Positions 35,496 to 46,741 of a stretch of 64,000 nt of DNA are shown here, piece by piece. The position numbers and the translations under genes are program-made. Numbering within the stretch: position 1 is the stretch's first letter; every line of letters begins with the position of its first letter. The stretch covers positions 18,786,001-18,850,000 of the forward strand of contig CP053148.1 of the NCBI GenBank assembly GCA_014607495.2. Direction: 5' to 3'. The stretch is from Carposina sasakii. Taxonomy: Eukaryota; Arthropoda; Insecta; Lepidoptera; Carposinidae. The notes under the pieces were generated by a model, which ran no database searches, had not been told where the DNA came from, and was given only the letters and a program-made list of their open reading frames with translations.

Positions 35496-35791
35496 CACCC
35501 ACTCGTAATATATAAAATATATTCACATGTGTAGTTGCAGAATGATGTTGTAAATGTTGTCAACATCTGGACTGAACATCTGAATTCGAAAAGAGGTCCA
35601 CGAATTTTGACTTGACTTTGTCCGTGTAAGCTTTAGAAATTAGAATTCACGTCTCATCTATTCTTACGGCAATTTCGGAAAGTCTTTTCTTAGGAACGTA
35701 CATGGCAAACAGTGTTTATATATATATTTTTTTCACTCAGTGTAACGAAAGACTATTATTTATACAGGGTGACAGCCAGGCAAACCCTACT

Positions 35792-36022
35792 ATAATATTA
35801 TTATTATAAACGCGAAAGTTTGAGAGGATGGATGGATGGATGGATGTTTGTTACTCTTTCACGTAAAATCAGCTGGAGCGATTTTAATAAAAATTGCTAT
35901 AGAGTTAGCTGACACCCTGGATTAACACATAGGCTAAATCAGGAAAATATTTTTATCCCGGATAATTTCGACATTTTGTTTTTTCTGCAGTCCACGCGGA
36001 CGAAGTCGCGGGCTTCCACTAG
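35792..36022 (+). mobile_element. Helitron-like family C, CTAG-ended copy
   Basis: It starts near TATTATTATAAACGCGAAAG, contains a GGAT tetranucleotide run at about 35826-35845, then ATTAACACATAGGCTA and TTTTATCCCGGATAATTTCG. It ends CGCGGACGAAGTCGCGGGC followed by CTAG. This is the most complete right end of this family in the window and resembles the microsatellite-associated Helitron-like elements of Lepidoptera as I recall them. Confidence 0.65.
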
Positions 36023-36370
36023 CACTGAATATTTACTTGCAAGAAATTATTTTTTAAATTCCATTACTTGCTGTGACTTGCTAAATAGGCTTTGCTGATT
36101 TTTTGATTACTTATGGTAACTCTCCATTAGGGTTGATCAGTTACTTGAAATAATTTGTGGGCAACTTTTTAAAAATCATGTATTAGTTAAAATATTGTTT
36201 TCAAGGCATTATTTAAGGCCTAATTACACAGACTAAACAAAAAAAAAAGTCATGACAAATTACATACAAAGAAAATCGGACGGAATTTTCCTGTGGAAAT
36301 TATTTGTGGTTTTCACTTCAGAATCATCATGGTCTGAGTCAGCATGTCAATATTTGCGTGGCTATCACTT

Positions 36371-36727
36371 CCCGAAAACTACGGAATCTCCTCATCACCA
36401 CGATCATTTTTCTCCATGGAAGCATACCTGGGAAGTTATTGGTTCCCAAGATATTAGGGTCCAAAGTTGAGTAAATAGACTGCGTTTTTCTGCATAAATG
36501 CACATAGATGCGCGTAGTAAGATTTTTTCACGAGAAATAATTAATATCTGTCTATGAAAAAAGCTAGCATAAACACTGGACATTATAAATTTCATACAGT
36601 CAAAAAAAAAATTTTTTTTTTTTCAAAAATATTTACATCATTTCCCTGCATTTTTTTTGGCATAAACTTACTTTATTTGATGTATAGAGTAACCTTTCGT
36701 TAAGGGTGGCAACGAAAAAACATCCTT
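36371..36727 (-). mobile_element. TIR element family B, one end missing
   Basis: The body from CCCGAAAACTACGGAATCTC to GGTGGCAACGAAAAAACATCC is collinear with the other copies. The outer roughly 30 bp of the left terminus (TTTTTGGTCGTCAACG) are replaced by unrelated sequence. Confidence 0.75.
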
Positions 36728-36757
36728 TATAAGGTCTTTTTAAAAGTAGTGATTATC

Positions 36758-36934
36758 TTTTGACACGAAACTAGGTAGGTAAAAAGAAACAACTTTCACT
36801 ATGGGACCTACTCCGAAATAGTGAAAAAATAAGCTGTTCCATACAATCTTGAATAATTACTGCACTGAAATGTATGGAACAGCTGATTTTTTTTCACTAT
36901 TTCGGAGTTTTTCCCATTGTGAAAGTTGTTTCTT
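36758..36934. mobile_element. Fold-back MITE (TTTTGACACGA), copy 1
   Basis: The left arm TTTTGACACGAAACTAGGTA, AAAGAAACAACTTTCACTATG inverts in the right arm. The centre is CTTGAATAATTACTGCACTG. The right end is about 20 bp shorter than the intact copy at 61094-61304. Confidence 0.8.
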
Positions 36935-37394
36935 CCTTATATATTATAGGTACTTATTATTTTTTATTTCCTAATGTCTCTCACCTTCTTACCCCCCTTC
37001 CCCCCTTTCACATCGAAGTTGTCATTGTCAACTGCACTTACTCGTAATAGGAACTGATCATCTCCCAGCATAGCGCACAGCTGACGTGAAGGGGAGTTAT
37101 CACCGCTAATGCCGTATGTTAGTTAGTTGCTATCATAGGTTGCTATTGTAATGTACGCGTGAACCTCATTCAGTTGTTAGTAATTAATTGTCCATTTCAG
37201 GTTATAAGTACTTGCTGGTTTTACTTATATCTGCTATTTACTGTTATTAAGTTATTTAATTCAGTCTTAATTTAGTCTTCTGTGTAGAGAAAAACGTTAT
37301 AATATAAAATGATCTTCCGTGGATATCTCGTCCATAATATCATATTATGCATTTTGTCGTGGAAACTGACATACAGACAAAATAAGTTTCACGT

Positions 37395-37603
37395 TTATTT
37401 AAAATATATTTTAAAATTATTTAATAAAGAAAATGGAAAAAATTCTTCACCCGAGTGGGAATCGAACCCACGACCACTGCAAACCGTGCCAGCCGCTATA
37501 ACCACTAAGCCACCGGGTCAATTACTCGGATGACGAATTTTACCATCTCTTTTCTAAATTACATATTGGCAATGTTATTCTTCAACCCGATAGCTATACA
37601 CTA
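37395..37603 (-). mobile_element. tRNA-like SINE family D, second copy
   Basis: Inverse of 14294-14500 with only a handful of differences, including the tRNA-like core (box B GGTTCGATTCCCACTCGG on the minus strand) and both flanks. The 74-codon ORF across it is a by-product. Confidence 0.75.
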
Positions 37604-38126
37604 TAAAATATATTTATTAAGAAGTTTTTCTTCGCTTGAGTTATGCCGAATTGTCTGATCAGTAGTTAAATTTACTATTAGTTTAAAATGTCTGTCAAGC
37701 TATTGTAATTTTGACATACCTATTACCTATATTAACTAATAGTAAGCCAATGATCAAACCATTTGTCTTTGATAATTTCATATTTGAAATAGGTAACTGC
37801 TAACAAAAGACACAAAAAATTTAAACATTTTGAAGTTATCCCAAATTCCTCGTTGCGCACTGTAGTGAGTGATGTGAGGTAAGCCTCTACAGCAAAGGTG
37901 GACATAAGGACACCTCTCATTGTTGCATAAGTTACTGATCTACTTATGCGACGTGTTTTGAAAATAGGTTTTTTCTAAGAACAGATTTATAGGCATATAT
38001 ACTTACTTATTTCTAACTGATGCTGTCATTCTGTAAAACTTGATCAAGGTGGAGAAAAACATTTATCCTTCAAATAGACCTTTCTGTAAAAGAGATCGGT
38101 AACTGGAAGCGGACGTCACTTTTTTA
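37604..38126. other. No gene seen
   Basis: AT-rich unique DNA with no repeat match. Confidence 0.4.
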
Positions 38127-38394
38127 GTCATCATTATCATCAGTCTATTGCAGTCCACTGCTGGACGTAGGCCTCCCCCGGGGCACGCCACAAGACTGCC
38201 ATGGGGGGTATTTGCCCATAGTCACCACGCTGGGCAGGCGGGTTGGTGACCGCAGTTTGTATTTTGGACTATGTTGTCAACACGGGAGGCGCTGCTGCTC
38301 ACCTCCCGGAAACCCTTAATCGCCTCGTACGATACCCACGGGCAGACATGGGGTGGTACGAATTCTACTCTGCCGACACCACGCGGCCAAGGCA
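38127..38394 (+). repeat. LINE-derived repeat, inverted partner of 27168-27429
   Basis: CAGTCCACTGCTGGACGTAG, GCCTCCCCCGGGGCACGCCA, GGGCAGGCGGGTTGGTGACC and CCTCGTACGATACCCACGGG occur in this order. A TCATCATTATCATC run precedes it, as an RTE-type microsatellite tail would. Confidence 0.7.
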
Positions 38395-40146
38395 AGGTTT
38401 ATCGTTACAAAATATTTCTCTGTTTCTCCGTTCTGTACTTTAGGCCACAGTGATTGACAGACACATCTTTCCCGGTCTTGAGTTTTGAGTTGTAGTTCTC
38501 AAGTTTGAACCTAGCATGTCTAGACTAGTTCCAATATGTCCCCCCCCCTTCAAAGGCGAAAACTTCCGGACTAATCACGGACAAAGTGCTATTTTCGAAA
38601 GAACCGCATCACAGAGCACGCGTTGACAGTGTTGTAACTTTGAATTCAATGGAAATTTAGATTGCTCTATTTTGCAGTAACATTATATTGGTTATCTATC
38701 ATTTGTATCACTATTCACCTGTAAAAATCTGTTTACATATGTAAATAATAATGGCTAGATTGAGGGGTTAGCAAAGCTAGAGCAATGGCTCGCTGTTCTG
38801 TGATTTTTTCAAACGGAACCGCTTTAGAAGCGCGATGCGAAGAAATAATCTCATTTGGGCTGCATTTCAGTTGAAAACTAACAGAACAGGTTTGTTTCAA
38901 TAACCAATGTTGAGAGGTTATATCAAAATAAATCTTTTTTTATCCGAGATTCTTTTGATCTCTTGTATTGAAATTAATTAGAAAGGAGCTTTAAAAAAGA
39001 TGATGTCTTAAAGTCACAGGTTAACTAACTTACATTTTCTTAAAACGATTACTCAGGGTTCTCGAAAACTTTAGTCGCAAGTTTTAACTGTAGTTTATGT
39101 TAGTTAACTGTCGTTTATTATACCTACGTAAAACTGACGGTTGAACCACTGTATTTTTTTCAAGATAGCACGAGTAATGAGGTGCACTGCTACATTTTAT
39201 TTATGTTATCTCATCTTCAACAATTGATTGATAGAAACATAAGAGGTATGAAAAATATATATAAGAATATTGTTTGTATCTACAACACATACACAAACAG
39301 TATTTTAAAACCAATTTTGTTGACCAATACATTATAACGGCGAACCAGTATAAGGATAATTGGTGATTGTCACCTTCTCTTGATGCTCACGTTATATGCG
39401 AAGTTGTATCTCTACATTTCGCATGAGCTAGCGCTATTGCTTTGGTAATTATACTGCAACGGGGGCGAGGGGGGGGGGTTGTGAAGTGAAAGCGAAGCTA
39501 TAGTGGTAGGTGGCGCCCTCAGCGATTTATTGTTTTTAATAATAACGTGAAACAGTCACAAAGGGAACAAAAGTCGGCGGCGGAGTGCGGGGGCACCTCG
39601 AGCGGGGAATTACACTGAGCACGTGGATGTGCTAATTAGGTTTATATATTTATATATTTATCCGCCTTAATAGCCGTAGGAGATTGTCTCCCACTATCTA
39701 TAGGTAATCTGTAGTTACGCCTTTTATCCTCGGAAGGGTTGGGAAGAAATTGCAAATTGTAATTTGCCGCCCACATTCCACCTGTTAGCAGTTCCACGTG
39801 GCATGGGTTGAACATACGGCCACTTTTCGAACACCAATATAAAACAATCTGGCCTTTTATAATGGAAAATATTACCGATACGAGACATCTAAATAACTGT
39901 TATAAGCTGACCCTTGTTCGTTATATAGTAGGACTAACTAGTCACAGTTCAGATAAAAGTAAAACGTAGTGAACATTAGCCTTTTTAAAACTACCAATAT
40001 CTCGCCTACTCGTACGTAAAGTTTATTATTTGACAGCGACCTCACATCATCGTTAGGAACATAGCAGCTAAAAATGAATACACAGCTGTTGCTTCCTAGT
40101 TGCGCCGCGCCGTTAACTTAGCTAAAGTAATGGTAATGTTATTATG
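38395..40146. other. No gene seen; CpG-rich patch at 39460-39625
   Basis: A GGGGGCGAGGGGGGGGGG run at about 39461-39478 could form a G-quadruplex. The following CGGCGGCGGAGTGCGGGGGC patch is GC-rich, repeat-free and non-coding, so it is a possible regulatory element. Confidence 0.35.
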
Positions 40147-40570
40147 CAGGATGTAGCAAAGGGGTATGTCCAGCGAAAAGCTATGAATACAGCCTACTGT
40201 ATTTCGAATCTTAAATTTTGTGGGTAGGTTATTTATATTGAGCTATTTAGGTACTTCTATGCTGCTCTGGGTGTGAAAGAAATATGTATAATACTACAGC
40301 TGCTTATCTTCCCGGGCATACTACAAGTCAGTAGAGGGAGTAGAGGATCTTGGTGTCTTGTAGGCGATGGGCTGACCATCTGTCACTACTAACCGAACTT
40401 GTACATCTCAACTATACCCTCAAAATTGGTCAGAAGTGGCACCATGTGGTTCTGTCGGCCCTTGGTGCTCTGCCTACCTCATAAGGGATAAAGGCGTGAT
40501 TATATGTATGTATGTATGTATTTAGGTACATAGCTTTTCGCTTCACATATACTTTTTGTTACACTTACAC
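40147..40570. mobile_element. Fold-back MITE family A, split by a nested insertion
   Basis: The left part CAGGATGTAGCAAAGGGGTA ... and the right part ACATAGCTTTTCGCTTCACA ... TTGTTACACT are the two sides of a family A MITE. They are separated by 264 bp of another repeat with an 11-bp target duplication. Confidence 0.75.
40255..40518 (+). mobile_element. Retroposon family F, inserted with 11-bp target duplication
   Basis: TATTTAGGTAC occurs on both sides (40244-40254 and 40519-40529). The insert runs from TTCTATGCTGCTCTGGGTGT through CAGCTGCTTATCTTCCCGGG and AAAGGCGTGATTATATG, and ends in a TATG tetranucleotide run. A second copy lies at 57352-57621. Variable-length duplications and a microsatellite tail point to LINE-driven retroposition. 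Confidence 0.75.
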
Positions 40571-42263
40571 AAAGATGAATGTAAGTGATACATAGGCTGC
40601 GCCAATACGACCGACCAACTTGTCTTGCTACAATATAACAAGCTAGGTAATCCAGATGCCACATCCATACGTAAGCTTGCCTTTTCTACCTCCTGGACGC
40701 ACGGAGCAGGGCGCGGTTGCGATATTAACATTCGTACATTTCATCATACACGTTTTTTTCATTTTTTTCATTTCCTAACTTTCAATTGCCTACTTTACCT
40801 CTATATATTCAGATAATACTACACAGGTGTCGCAATTAAGACTTTAATAAGCTTTTTTAAAGCTCTTTAATAGAAAACGATAAGCGTTCAAGTTGCAGCT
40901 GTTTTAGTATAGCTTGGGAAGTATTTATAGCTTAGCTAGCATCAAGTTAGCTAGACAGAGATAACGATGATACCTATTTCAAACGAACTTTCAAATCAAA
41001 CAAAAGTTGACGCACGATCTTTACCCAAGGTCTTGTTAATCCTTGTGAGATGAAATTACATATTATTTAATTTGTGTTTTTGGATAGAAATATAGGTACA
41101 GTAGCATAATAATATCAACATACAGCAACTCACAGTGAAGGGGTCAGTGATGTTAACTGTGGCGGACTGATTATGAAATTATATTACGAAATTTAATTCT
41201 AATTTCGAACGATTGGAATTGAAATCAAGAGTAAAGCCGCCGAATAAATAGTTTTCATAGAATCAAGTTGCAAAGAACCGAGCAGACAAAACGAAACACT
41301 GCGCCAACAGAAACCGTTATTAACAAAATGAATGAAGGCTACCTATACAACTACCCCGCACCCTGCAATTAATAGGCTTATAATAGAAATATAACCTATT
41401 ATATTAGATTTATCTTTCAAAACTCAAAGCTAAAAGGTAGCAACCACCCATTACCCTATTTAGTCAACAACGCAAATCTGATTAAGTGCCAGCGTTTTTT
41501 AGTCGATTGTTTTTTAAACATAAATAAAGGCCGAGCCGCGCTATCGTGTAATTGAATTATTCCATCGATTTTCCATTAAAATGGTTTATGGAAGAAAATG
41601 TGGAAGTAAGTATAGGCGGGGTCTGAGGCGGGTTGTCTTTGGAATGCTTCACTCCAATTTATTTTTACAATGCTACATTTTTATATAGAAACTGGCTGTT
41701 GCCCGCGACTTCGTTTGCGTGGACTACGGGTGCTGCTAAATATGTGTATATATATAAGCATTATTTCAAAAATATTGATTGAGTAAATAAAGCATGAAGA
41801 GGTAACAACAAACAAACTACTAAAACTATTACTTACGTACTTATAATTTTAGTTGGGAGACTCGCTTATTAAGACTAGCTTTTGAAAAAACAAAGGTGTC
41901 AAGACTGTGGTGAAAAGGGATGCGCTTCCGGCTACAAAGATGACTTTCTCACACTCTTGCGCAAGTAGCGCTTAGCCTTACTGAGGAATTTTCTGACAAC
42001 TATTTACAATAAAATTATCAGATCAAAATCCAAAGCGATTAGGATGATCGAAACAGCGCAAAGCTGTGTGCCAGTTTAATATTTAATTAATTTGAAGTTG
42101 ATTTTGCAATATTGCCTGTTGATTGTTTTGTAGATGTACCTGTCGTGTTTGTCTGTTTTGAGGTGCTTATATTGACGCTGGGTCTATAAATTAAATAAAT
42201 GCCCGTATTATGATTTCACAAGCATAGAGTAATAAAAGCTAGATAGATTAGACGATACTAGAA
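40571..42263. other. No gene seen; candidate regulatory blocks at 41150-41590
   Basis: 41150-41340 and 41465-41590 are repeat-free with homeodomain-type cores (TTAATTCTAATTTCG, GTAATTGAATTATTCCATCG). A Helitron-like CCCGCGACTTCGTTTGCGTGG fragment (minus strand) lies at 41691-41730. Confidence 0.3.
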
Positions 42264-42512
42264 ATTGCAGTCCACTGCTGGTTGTAGGCCTCCCCCAGAG
42301 CACGCCATATGGCTCGATCTCCCGTTTTTGCCATTCAGTCACTACCAGCCGTCTTCTTTAAGTCATCGGTCCATCTGGCCGGAGGGCGCCAAACGCTACG
42401 CTTGCCGAGTCGCGGTCTCCATTCGAGAACCCGTTTACTCCACCGTCCATCGATTTACGACAGATGTGGCCTGCCCACTGCCACTTGCCATTACCTATGT
42501 AGCTTATTACAA
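42264..42512 (-). pseudogene. RTE-type LINE, 3' end fragment
   Basis: On the minus strand GNGKWQWAGHICRK is readable, followed in other frames by the remains of the GKRSV.RPPARWTDDLKK region and EAYNQQWTAI at the 3' end. It is the same domain as at 20538-21015 but a different, more broken copy. Confidence 0.75.
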
Positions 42513-44036
42513 CACAACTTTTTATGTATAGTTTATGCGAATGATGTCTAGCTGTATTTGTACGTAAAAAAGCTATGTTTTCAATGTGCTTCTCAATACG
42601 CACTCATCATCGAACCTAACATACAGAAATTATAAAATATTACCCTATGAGCATTAAAACATGTCTCTTTTCAATATGACACATTTCGTTAATAAGACTA
42701 GTTAATTTCGCAGACTTTACGTGGTCATTAGAGTCGGATATGTCGTTTGTGCTATCTGCCATGTATCAGCCCTGTTACCTCTTCATTCCAGTTATAGTGG
42801 AGGCGCTAGTGTCCTTGAAACTTTAGTATCTACTGTTTTAGTATATTTAGTGCCATGAAATTCCGCAGGACTTTGTTTTCGTAACATATTTATACACAGG
42901 TTTGTGTTGCGGACTGACAGACGAACTGACTAATTACTGGACATACATCTATTAGTAGGGGACTTTTTGAATATTTTGTATATGTTAATATTGTTGTACG
43001 TACATGGAGTAATATACTATGTTTGCTTTACATTACTGTTTAGTATGACTACTCAAAATAATATACAAATAAATTAGAAAATTGTGTAGATTTTATCAGG
43101 AATCAAGCCTGAGGCTGAGCAGCTAATTTTACTTAATTATAATGACTTCTATTTATTTAGAATTTCTATTTAGAATTAATTGCTACTTTTATTAGTGATA
43201 TTTAAATTTTTTCAAGATTCAACGAGCAATGTTTCTCGAACTTATGGCAAATGTGTAACCTGCGAACAAAAACTAATTAAACATTTAGTACAACAATGCA
43301 ATTCTATGTTTCTATGTAGTGTACAATTTGTCATAAAACTTTGTAAACTTGAGGCGAATGTCATAATTTCAAAATGTCCGCCTCGCTACGGAACTCCATA
43401 AAAAGACAACGCCAATATTTGTACCGCTTATTTAAAAAGAACAGTTTCATTAAACATTGTTTAGTTTTTTCGATTCCAAGAACTTTATACACGGCGACGC
43501 CGGCGCATTGTAAATATTAATTTATCTACGTAATTACTTTAACTTCACATGTATTATAAAGTAGGTGAAAGCCGTTGACGTCGTCCGACTAAATTACTTG
43601 TTTCCCGGGGAAAGGACACATTACTCGGATTAATAGAATCCTCTCTTAAATCCTTTCAGTAGTGTTAAAAACAATATAAATCGTAATTGCGCTATTTCAT
43701 GGCCTAAAGATAAGATGCTCTTAGGATGAGTGGCGGTTAACATTAAAATCGCCCATCCAGGTCTCAACCGCGGATAAGATAGCTTAGCCAGCACAAACTG
43801 CAGCCGAAAGAAATTAATAACTTGCGGGGACAAGTTGTGGGCCCCACCCCACGTGGGGGTGCAGACCTCTGCCCCTAGCTTTATGGATCTATAAATATGC
43901 TAATACTTCGCTGACATTTTTATAACATAATTAAGACGTGTTACTACGAGTCATTATGATTTAGTCCGTCCTGGGTCGTAATTGGCGACTTCGCGTGACC
44001 GCGGCGCGATTAGTTTGTCGTCACATATTTTTGTCA
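42513..44036. other. No gene seen
   Basis: Mixed unique DNA. The segment 43880-44036 just left of the piggyBac element is GC-richer (GGTCGTAATTGGCGACTTCG) and repeat-free. Confidence 0.4.
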
Positions 44037-44289
44037 TTAACCCTTATGTGAGTGACAAATAAAACACCTTTATTAGAGTGACGAGGTACCCGGGTACCTT
44101 CATACAGTTTAGACGTAATGTAAACAATAAAGGTCTGTTTTGTACCCATAATTTCAAAATGTCGATTAAAGCGGAAGAGGGGTGGAGTGCCTCGCTACTT
44201 GATATTGACAACTACCGTATACGAAAAGATTTCATTATGAATAACGAGTACTTCTAAACAATATTTCGAAGTAATTCAACAGCAAGAAA

Positions 44290-46054
44290 TATTAGCAAAA
44301 TTCCAGTGACGAAGGTGAGTTTGTTGCTTCTGATAGAACAGATTATATTCCTTTGGTTCAAGAGATTGGAAATTTCGGATGTTGAGCCAGAAGCTGAAGT
44401 CGAAAATATCGATTCTTACGATTCCGATGCGAATTGAAAACCAAAAGATGGAACGCGGTGGCTGTCTGATCCATTTCCCAGAACACAAACTAGTAGCCGA
44501 AACATTATTCGTCAACGGGGCGGGGCTACATCTTTCAGTAAACTTTACAATCAAATGGAAATATTCAAAAATATATTGTCCAATGAAATGTGTGACATAA
44601 TCTTGAGAGAAACTAATCGGAAAGGGACTAAGATTACTGAAGCATACAATAATAAACTGATAGAAAATTACCCTGATATTAGCAACCGACCGAAACAAAA
44701 ATATTCAAACCATTCACAGAACAAGAATTGGATGCATTTTTTGGCATTCTAATCTTTAGTGGAGTGCATAGATCTAATAAAGAGCATTTGACTGAATTGT
44801 GGAAATCCAATCACTTACCATTATTTCGGGCTGCGATGTCCCATGACAGATTCAAAATGCTGTTACGCTTCATAAGGTTTGATAATGATGTAACGCGCCT
44901 TGAACGTTTGTTAGCTGATAAAGTTGCCGCTATACGCGATATTTGGACTATGTTCATTTCAAATTTGAATAAAATGTACAAGCCTCGTGAATGTATTACC
45001 GTTGACGAACAGCTATATGGATATCGTGGGCGTACTCGCTTTACTCAATACATGCCATCAAAACCTGAAAAATATGGCATAAAAATATTTTGGGCTTGTG
45101 ATGCAAATAATTCCTACCCCCTAAATGGACAAATATATACAGGAAAGTCAAGTGATGGCAATCGTCAAACAAATGTTGGAGAATGCACTGTATTAGATCT
45201 CGTGGCTAAATATAAACATTCAGGACTGAATGTAACGACGGATAATTTTTTTACGTCTCTTCAACTGGCTCATTCTTTGAATTCGTGGAACATGACACTA
45301 GTTGGAACGGTAAGAAAAAATAAACGGTTTCTTCCTCCAAATATGCAAGCACACAAGGAGAGGGTGATTTATTCTTCTAACTTCGCCTTTAGCAAAGAAG
45401 CATCTTTGTGCTCCTATGTACCCAAAAGAATAAAGCAGTAATAATGTTGTCATCAATGCACATGTCACCAGTTATTGAAAGTAATAAGGAAACTGCCAAG
45501 CCAGAAATAATTTTATATTATAATAAAACCAAAAGTGGAGTGGACAATATGGATAAGCTGTTAGCAGAATACACCATAAAACGCAGAACGAATCGGTGGC
45601 CTTTAGCACTTTTTTACAATATCATTGACATTGCAGCTTTGGCAGCATATATCATTTACATGGAACATAACCCACAAATTGTCTCGAGTGACAGACGTCG
45701 AAAGTTTTTGAAATCATTGAGTCTACAACTGTGTGGTAAAAATATAGAAGAAAGATCAAAAAATTCCATTGTGACATCAAAATTACATGTTAGATCTGCA
45801 ATGCAGGACGTGCTTGGCCAAGAACTAAGGCTTTCGATTCCTTTAGATCTACAACTTCTATAAGTCAGACTAGACGAGATTCTACAGGGCGTGTTGCAGT
45901 CGTCGGAAGTTGCTACATATGCAGAGAACTTAAATGCAAGCAAAGAAAAACCCGAAAAGCTTGCACTAATTGTAGAAAACCAGTTTGTGATGAACATGCA
46001 GTAACTCGTCCAACATGTAACACCTGCTTCGAGAGCTGTACTGATTCTGCATAA
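44290..46054 (+). pseudogene. piggyBac-type transposase pseudogene
   Basis: The piggyBac domain can be read in pieces. An acidic N-terminal part (DVEPEAEVENIDSYDSD) is followed by an in-frame TGA near 44437, then the DGTRWLSDPFP region and FKNILSNEMCDIILRETN. The frame changes near 44695 into PFTEQELDAFFGILIFSGVH, and again near 45430. Catalytic aspartates are all kept: TVDEQ (codon 45004), TTDNFF (codon 45241, 79 residues on, as in piggyBac) and KSGVDNMDK (codon 45543). Another break near 45860 precedes a Cys-rich C-terminus (CYIC, CTNC, CDEH, CNTC, CESC-type spacing) ending at 46054, the cross-brace zinc finger that recognises the ends. With several breaks it cannot make the enzyme as it stands. 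Confidence 0.93.
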
Positions 46055-46183
46055 ACAAAGAATTTGTAATTTTTATAAAAATAAAATATCATAATAAATG
46101 TTTATTATTTCATTTTTGTACGAAATTGTAAATACTTTTTTATATGAAATTGTATTAGACGTTACAATTCGGAAGTTCAAACA

Positions 46184-46510
46184 TTCACTATGGGTGTGCC
46201 CACCACCGGGCTGACGGATCTGATAACTTATAATTGCGACAACAGGCACTTGCACACTACAATCGCCATGAGAAACCAGACCCGAGCACCTAGCATGCAA
46301 GACGATACATTGCACTATTCCGAAATCAAATTTATTATTATTTATTGATTTCGGAATAGTGCAATGTATCGTCTTGCATGCTAGGTGCTCGGGTCTGGTT
46401 TCTCATGGCGATTGTAGTTAGTGCAAGTGCCTGTTGTCGCGATTATGAGTTATCAGATCCGAGGGTCAGTGGAGGGTGTAGGGCCCGGTGGTGGGCACAC
46501 CCATAGTGAA
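46184..46510. repeat. 327-bp palindrome inside the piggyBac 3' region
   Basis: The left arm (TTCACTATGGGTGTGCCCAC ... GCACTATTCCGAAATCAA) is inverted in the right arm with few changes. About 20 bp (the CCTACACCCTCCACTGACCC segment) is missing from the left arm. The loop is a 15-nt AT run at 46330-46344. Single-arm relatives occur at 3435-3610 and 54308-54410, so the palindrome is a head-to-head pair of a dispersed repeat. Confidence 0.9.
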
Positions 46511-46741
46511 ATACTTTTTTCATTATCATACAAAACACAGAGAGGTGTACCTTGTCACTCGTTTTAGTTTCCACAAAATATTGTAAATAGTTGACTGGGT
46601 CAAAACATTAAAAAATATATAATTTATAAATAGTTAAGAGTTCAGGAAATCACAGCTACCTACAAAGCGTAAAACATACTTTTCGTTAAATTTGAAAATG
46701 CTAAAGGTACCCGGGTACCTCGTCACTCACATAAGGGTTAA

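Larger units (their letters stand above)
44041..46737 (+). mobile_element. piggyBac-like element, complete ends, 2697 bp
   Basis: TTAA occurs at 44037-44040 and 46738-46741. The termini are perfect 16-bp inverted repeats, CCCTTATGTGAGTGAC. A second 25-bp inverted repeat containing the 14-bp palindrome GGTACCCGGGTACC sits at 44076-44100 and at 46704-46728; it is 26 bp further in on the left but overlaps the terminal repeat on the right. Inside are a broken transposase gene and a 327-bp palindrome. TTAA duplication and CCC(T) ends define the piggyBac superfamily. The exact duplication and identical termini suggest the insertion is not very old. Confidence 0.95.

Noticed and set aside
37446..37520. 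tRNA gene on the minus strand
   Set aside because: Second copy of the same SINE-like element.
42265..42551. Overlapping plus-strand ORFs
   Set aside because: Antisense shadow of an RTE 3' fragment.
44276..44698. 140-codon ORF on the minus strand
   Set aside because: Antisense shadow of the piggyBac transposase N-terminal region.
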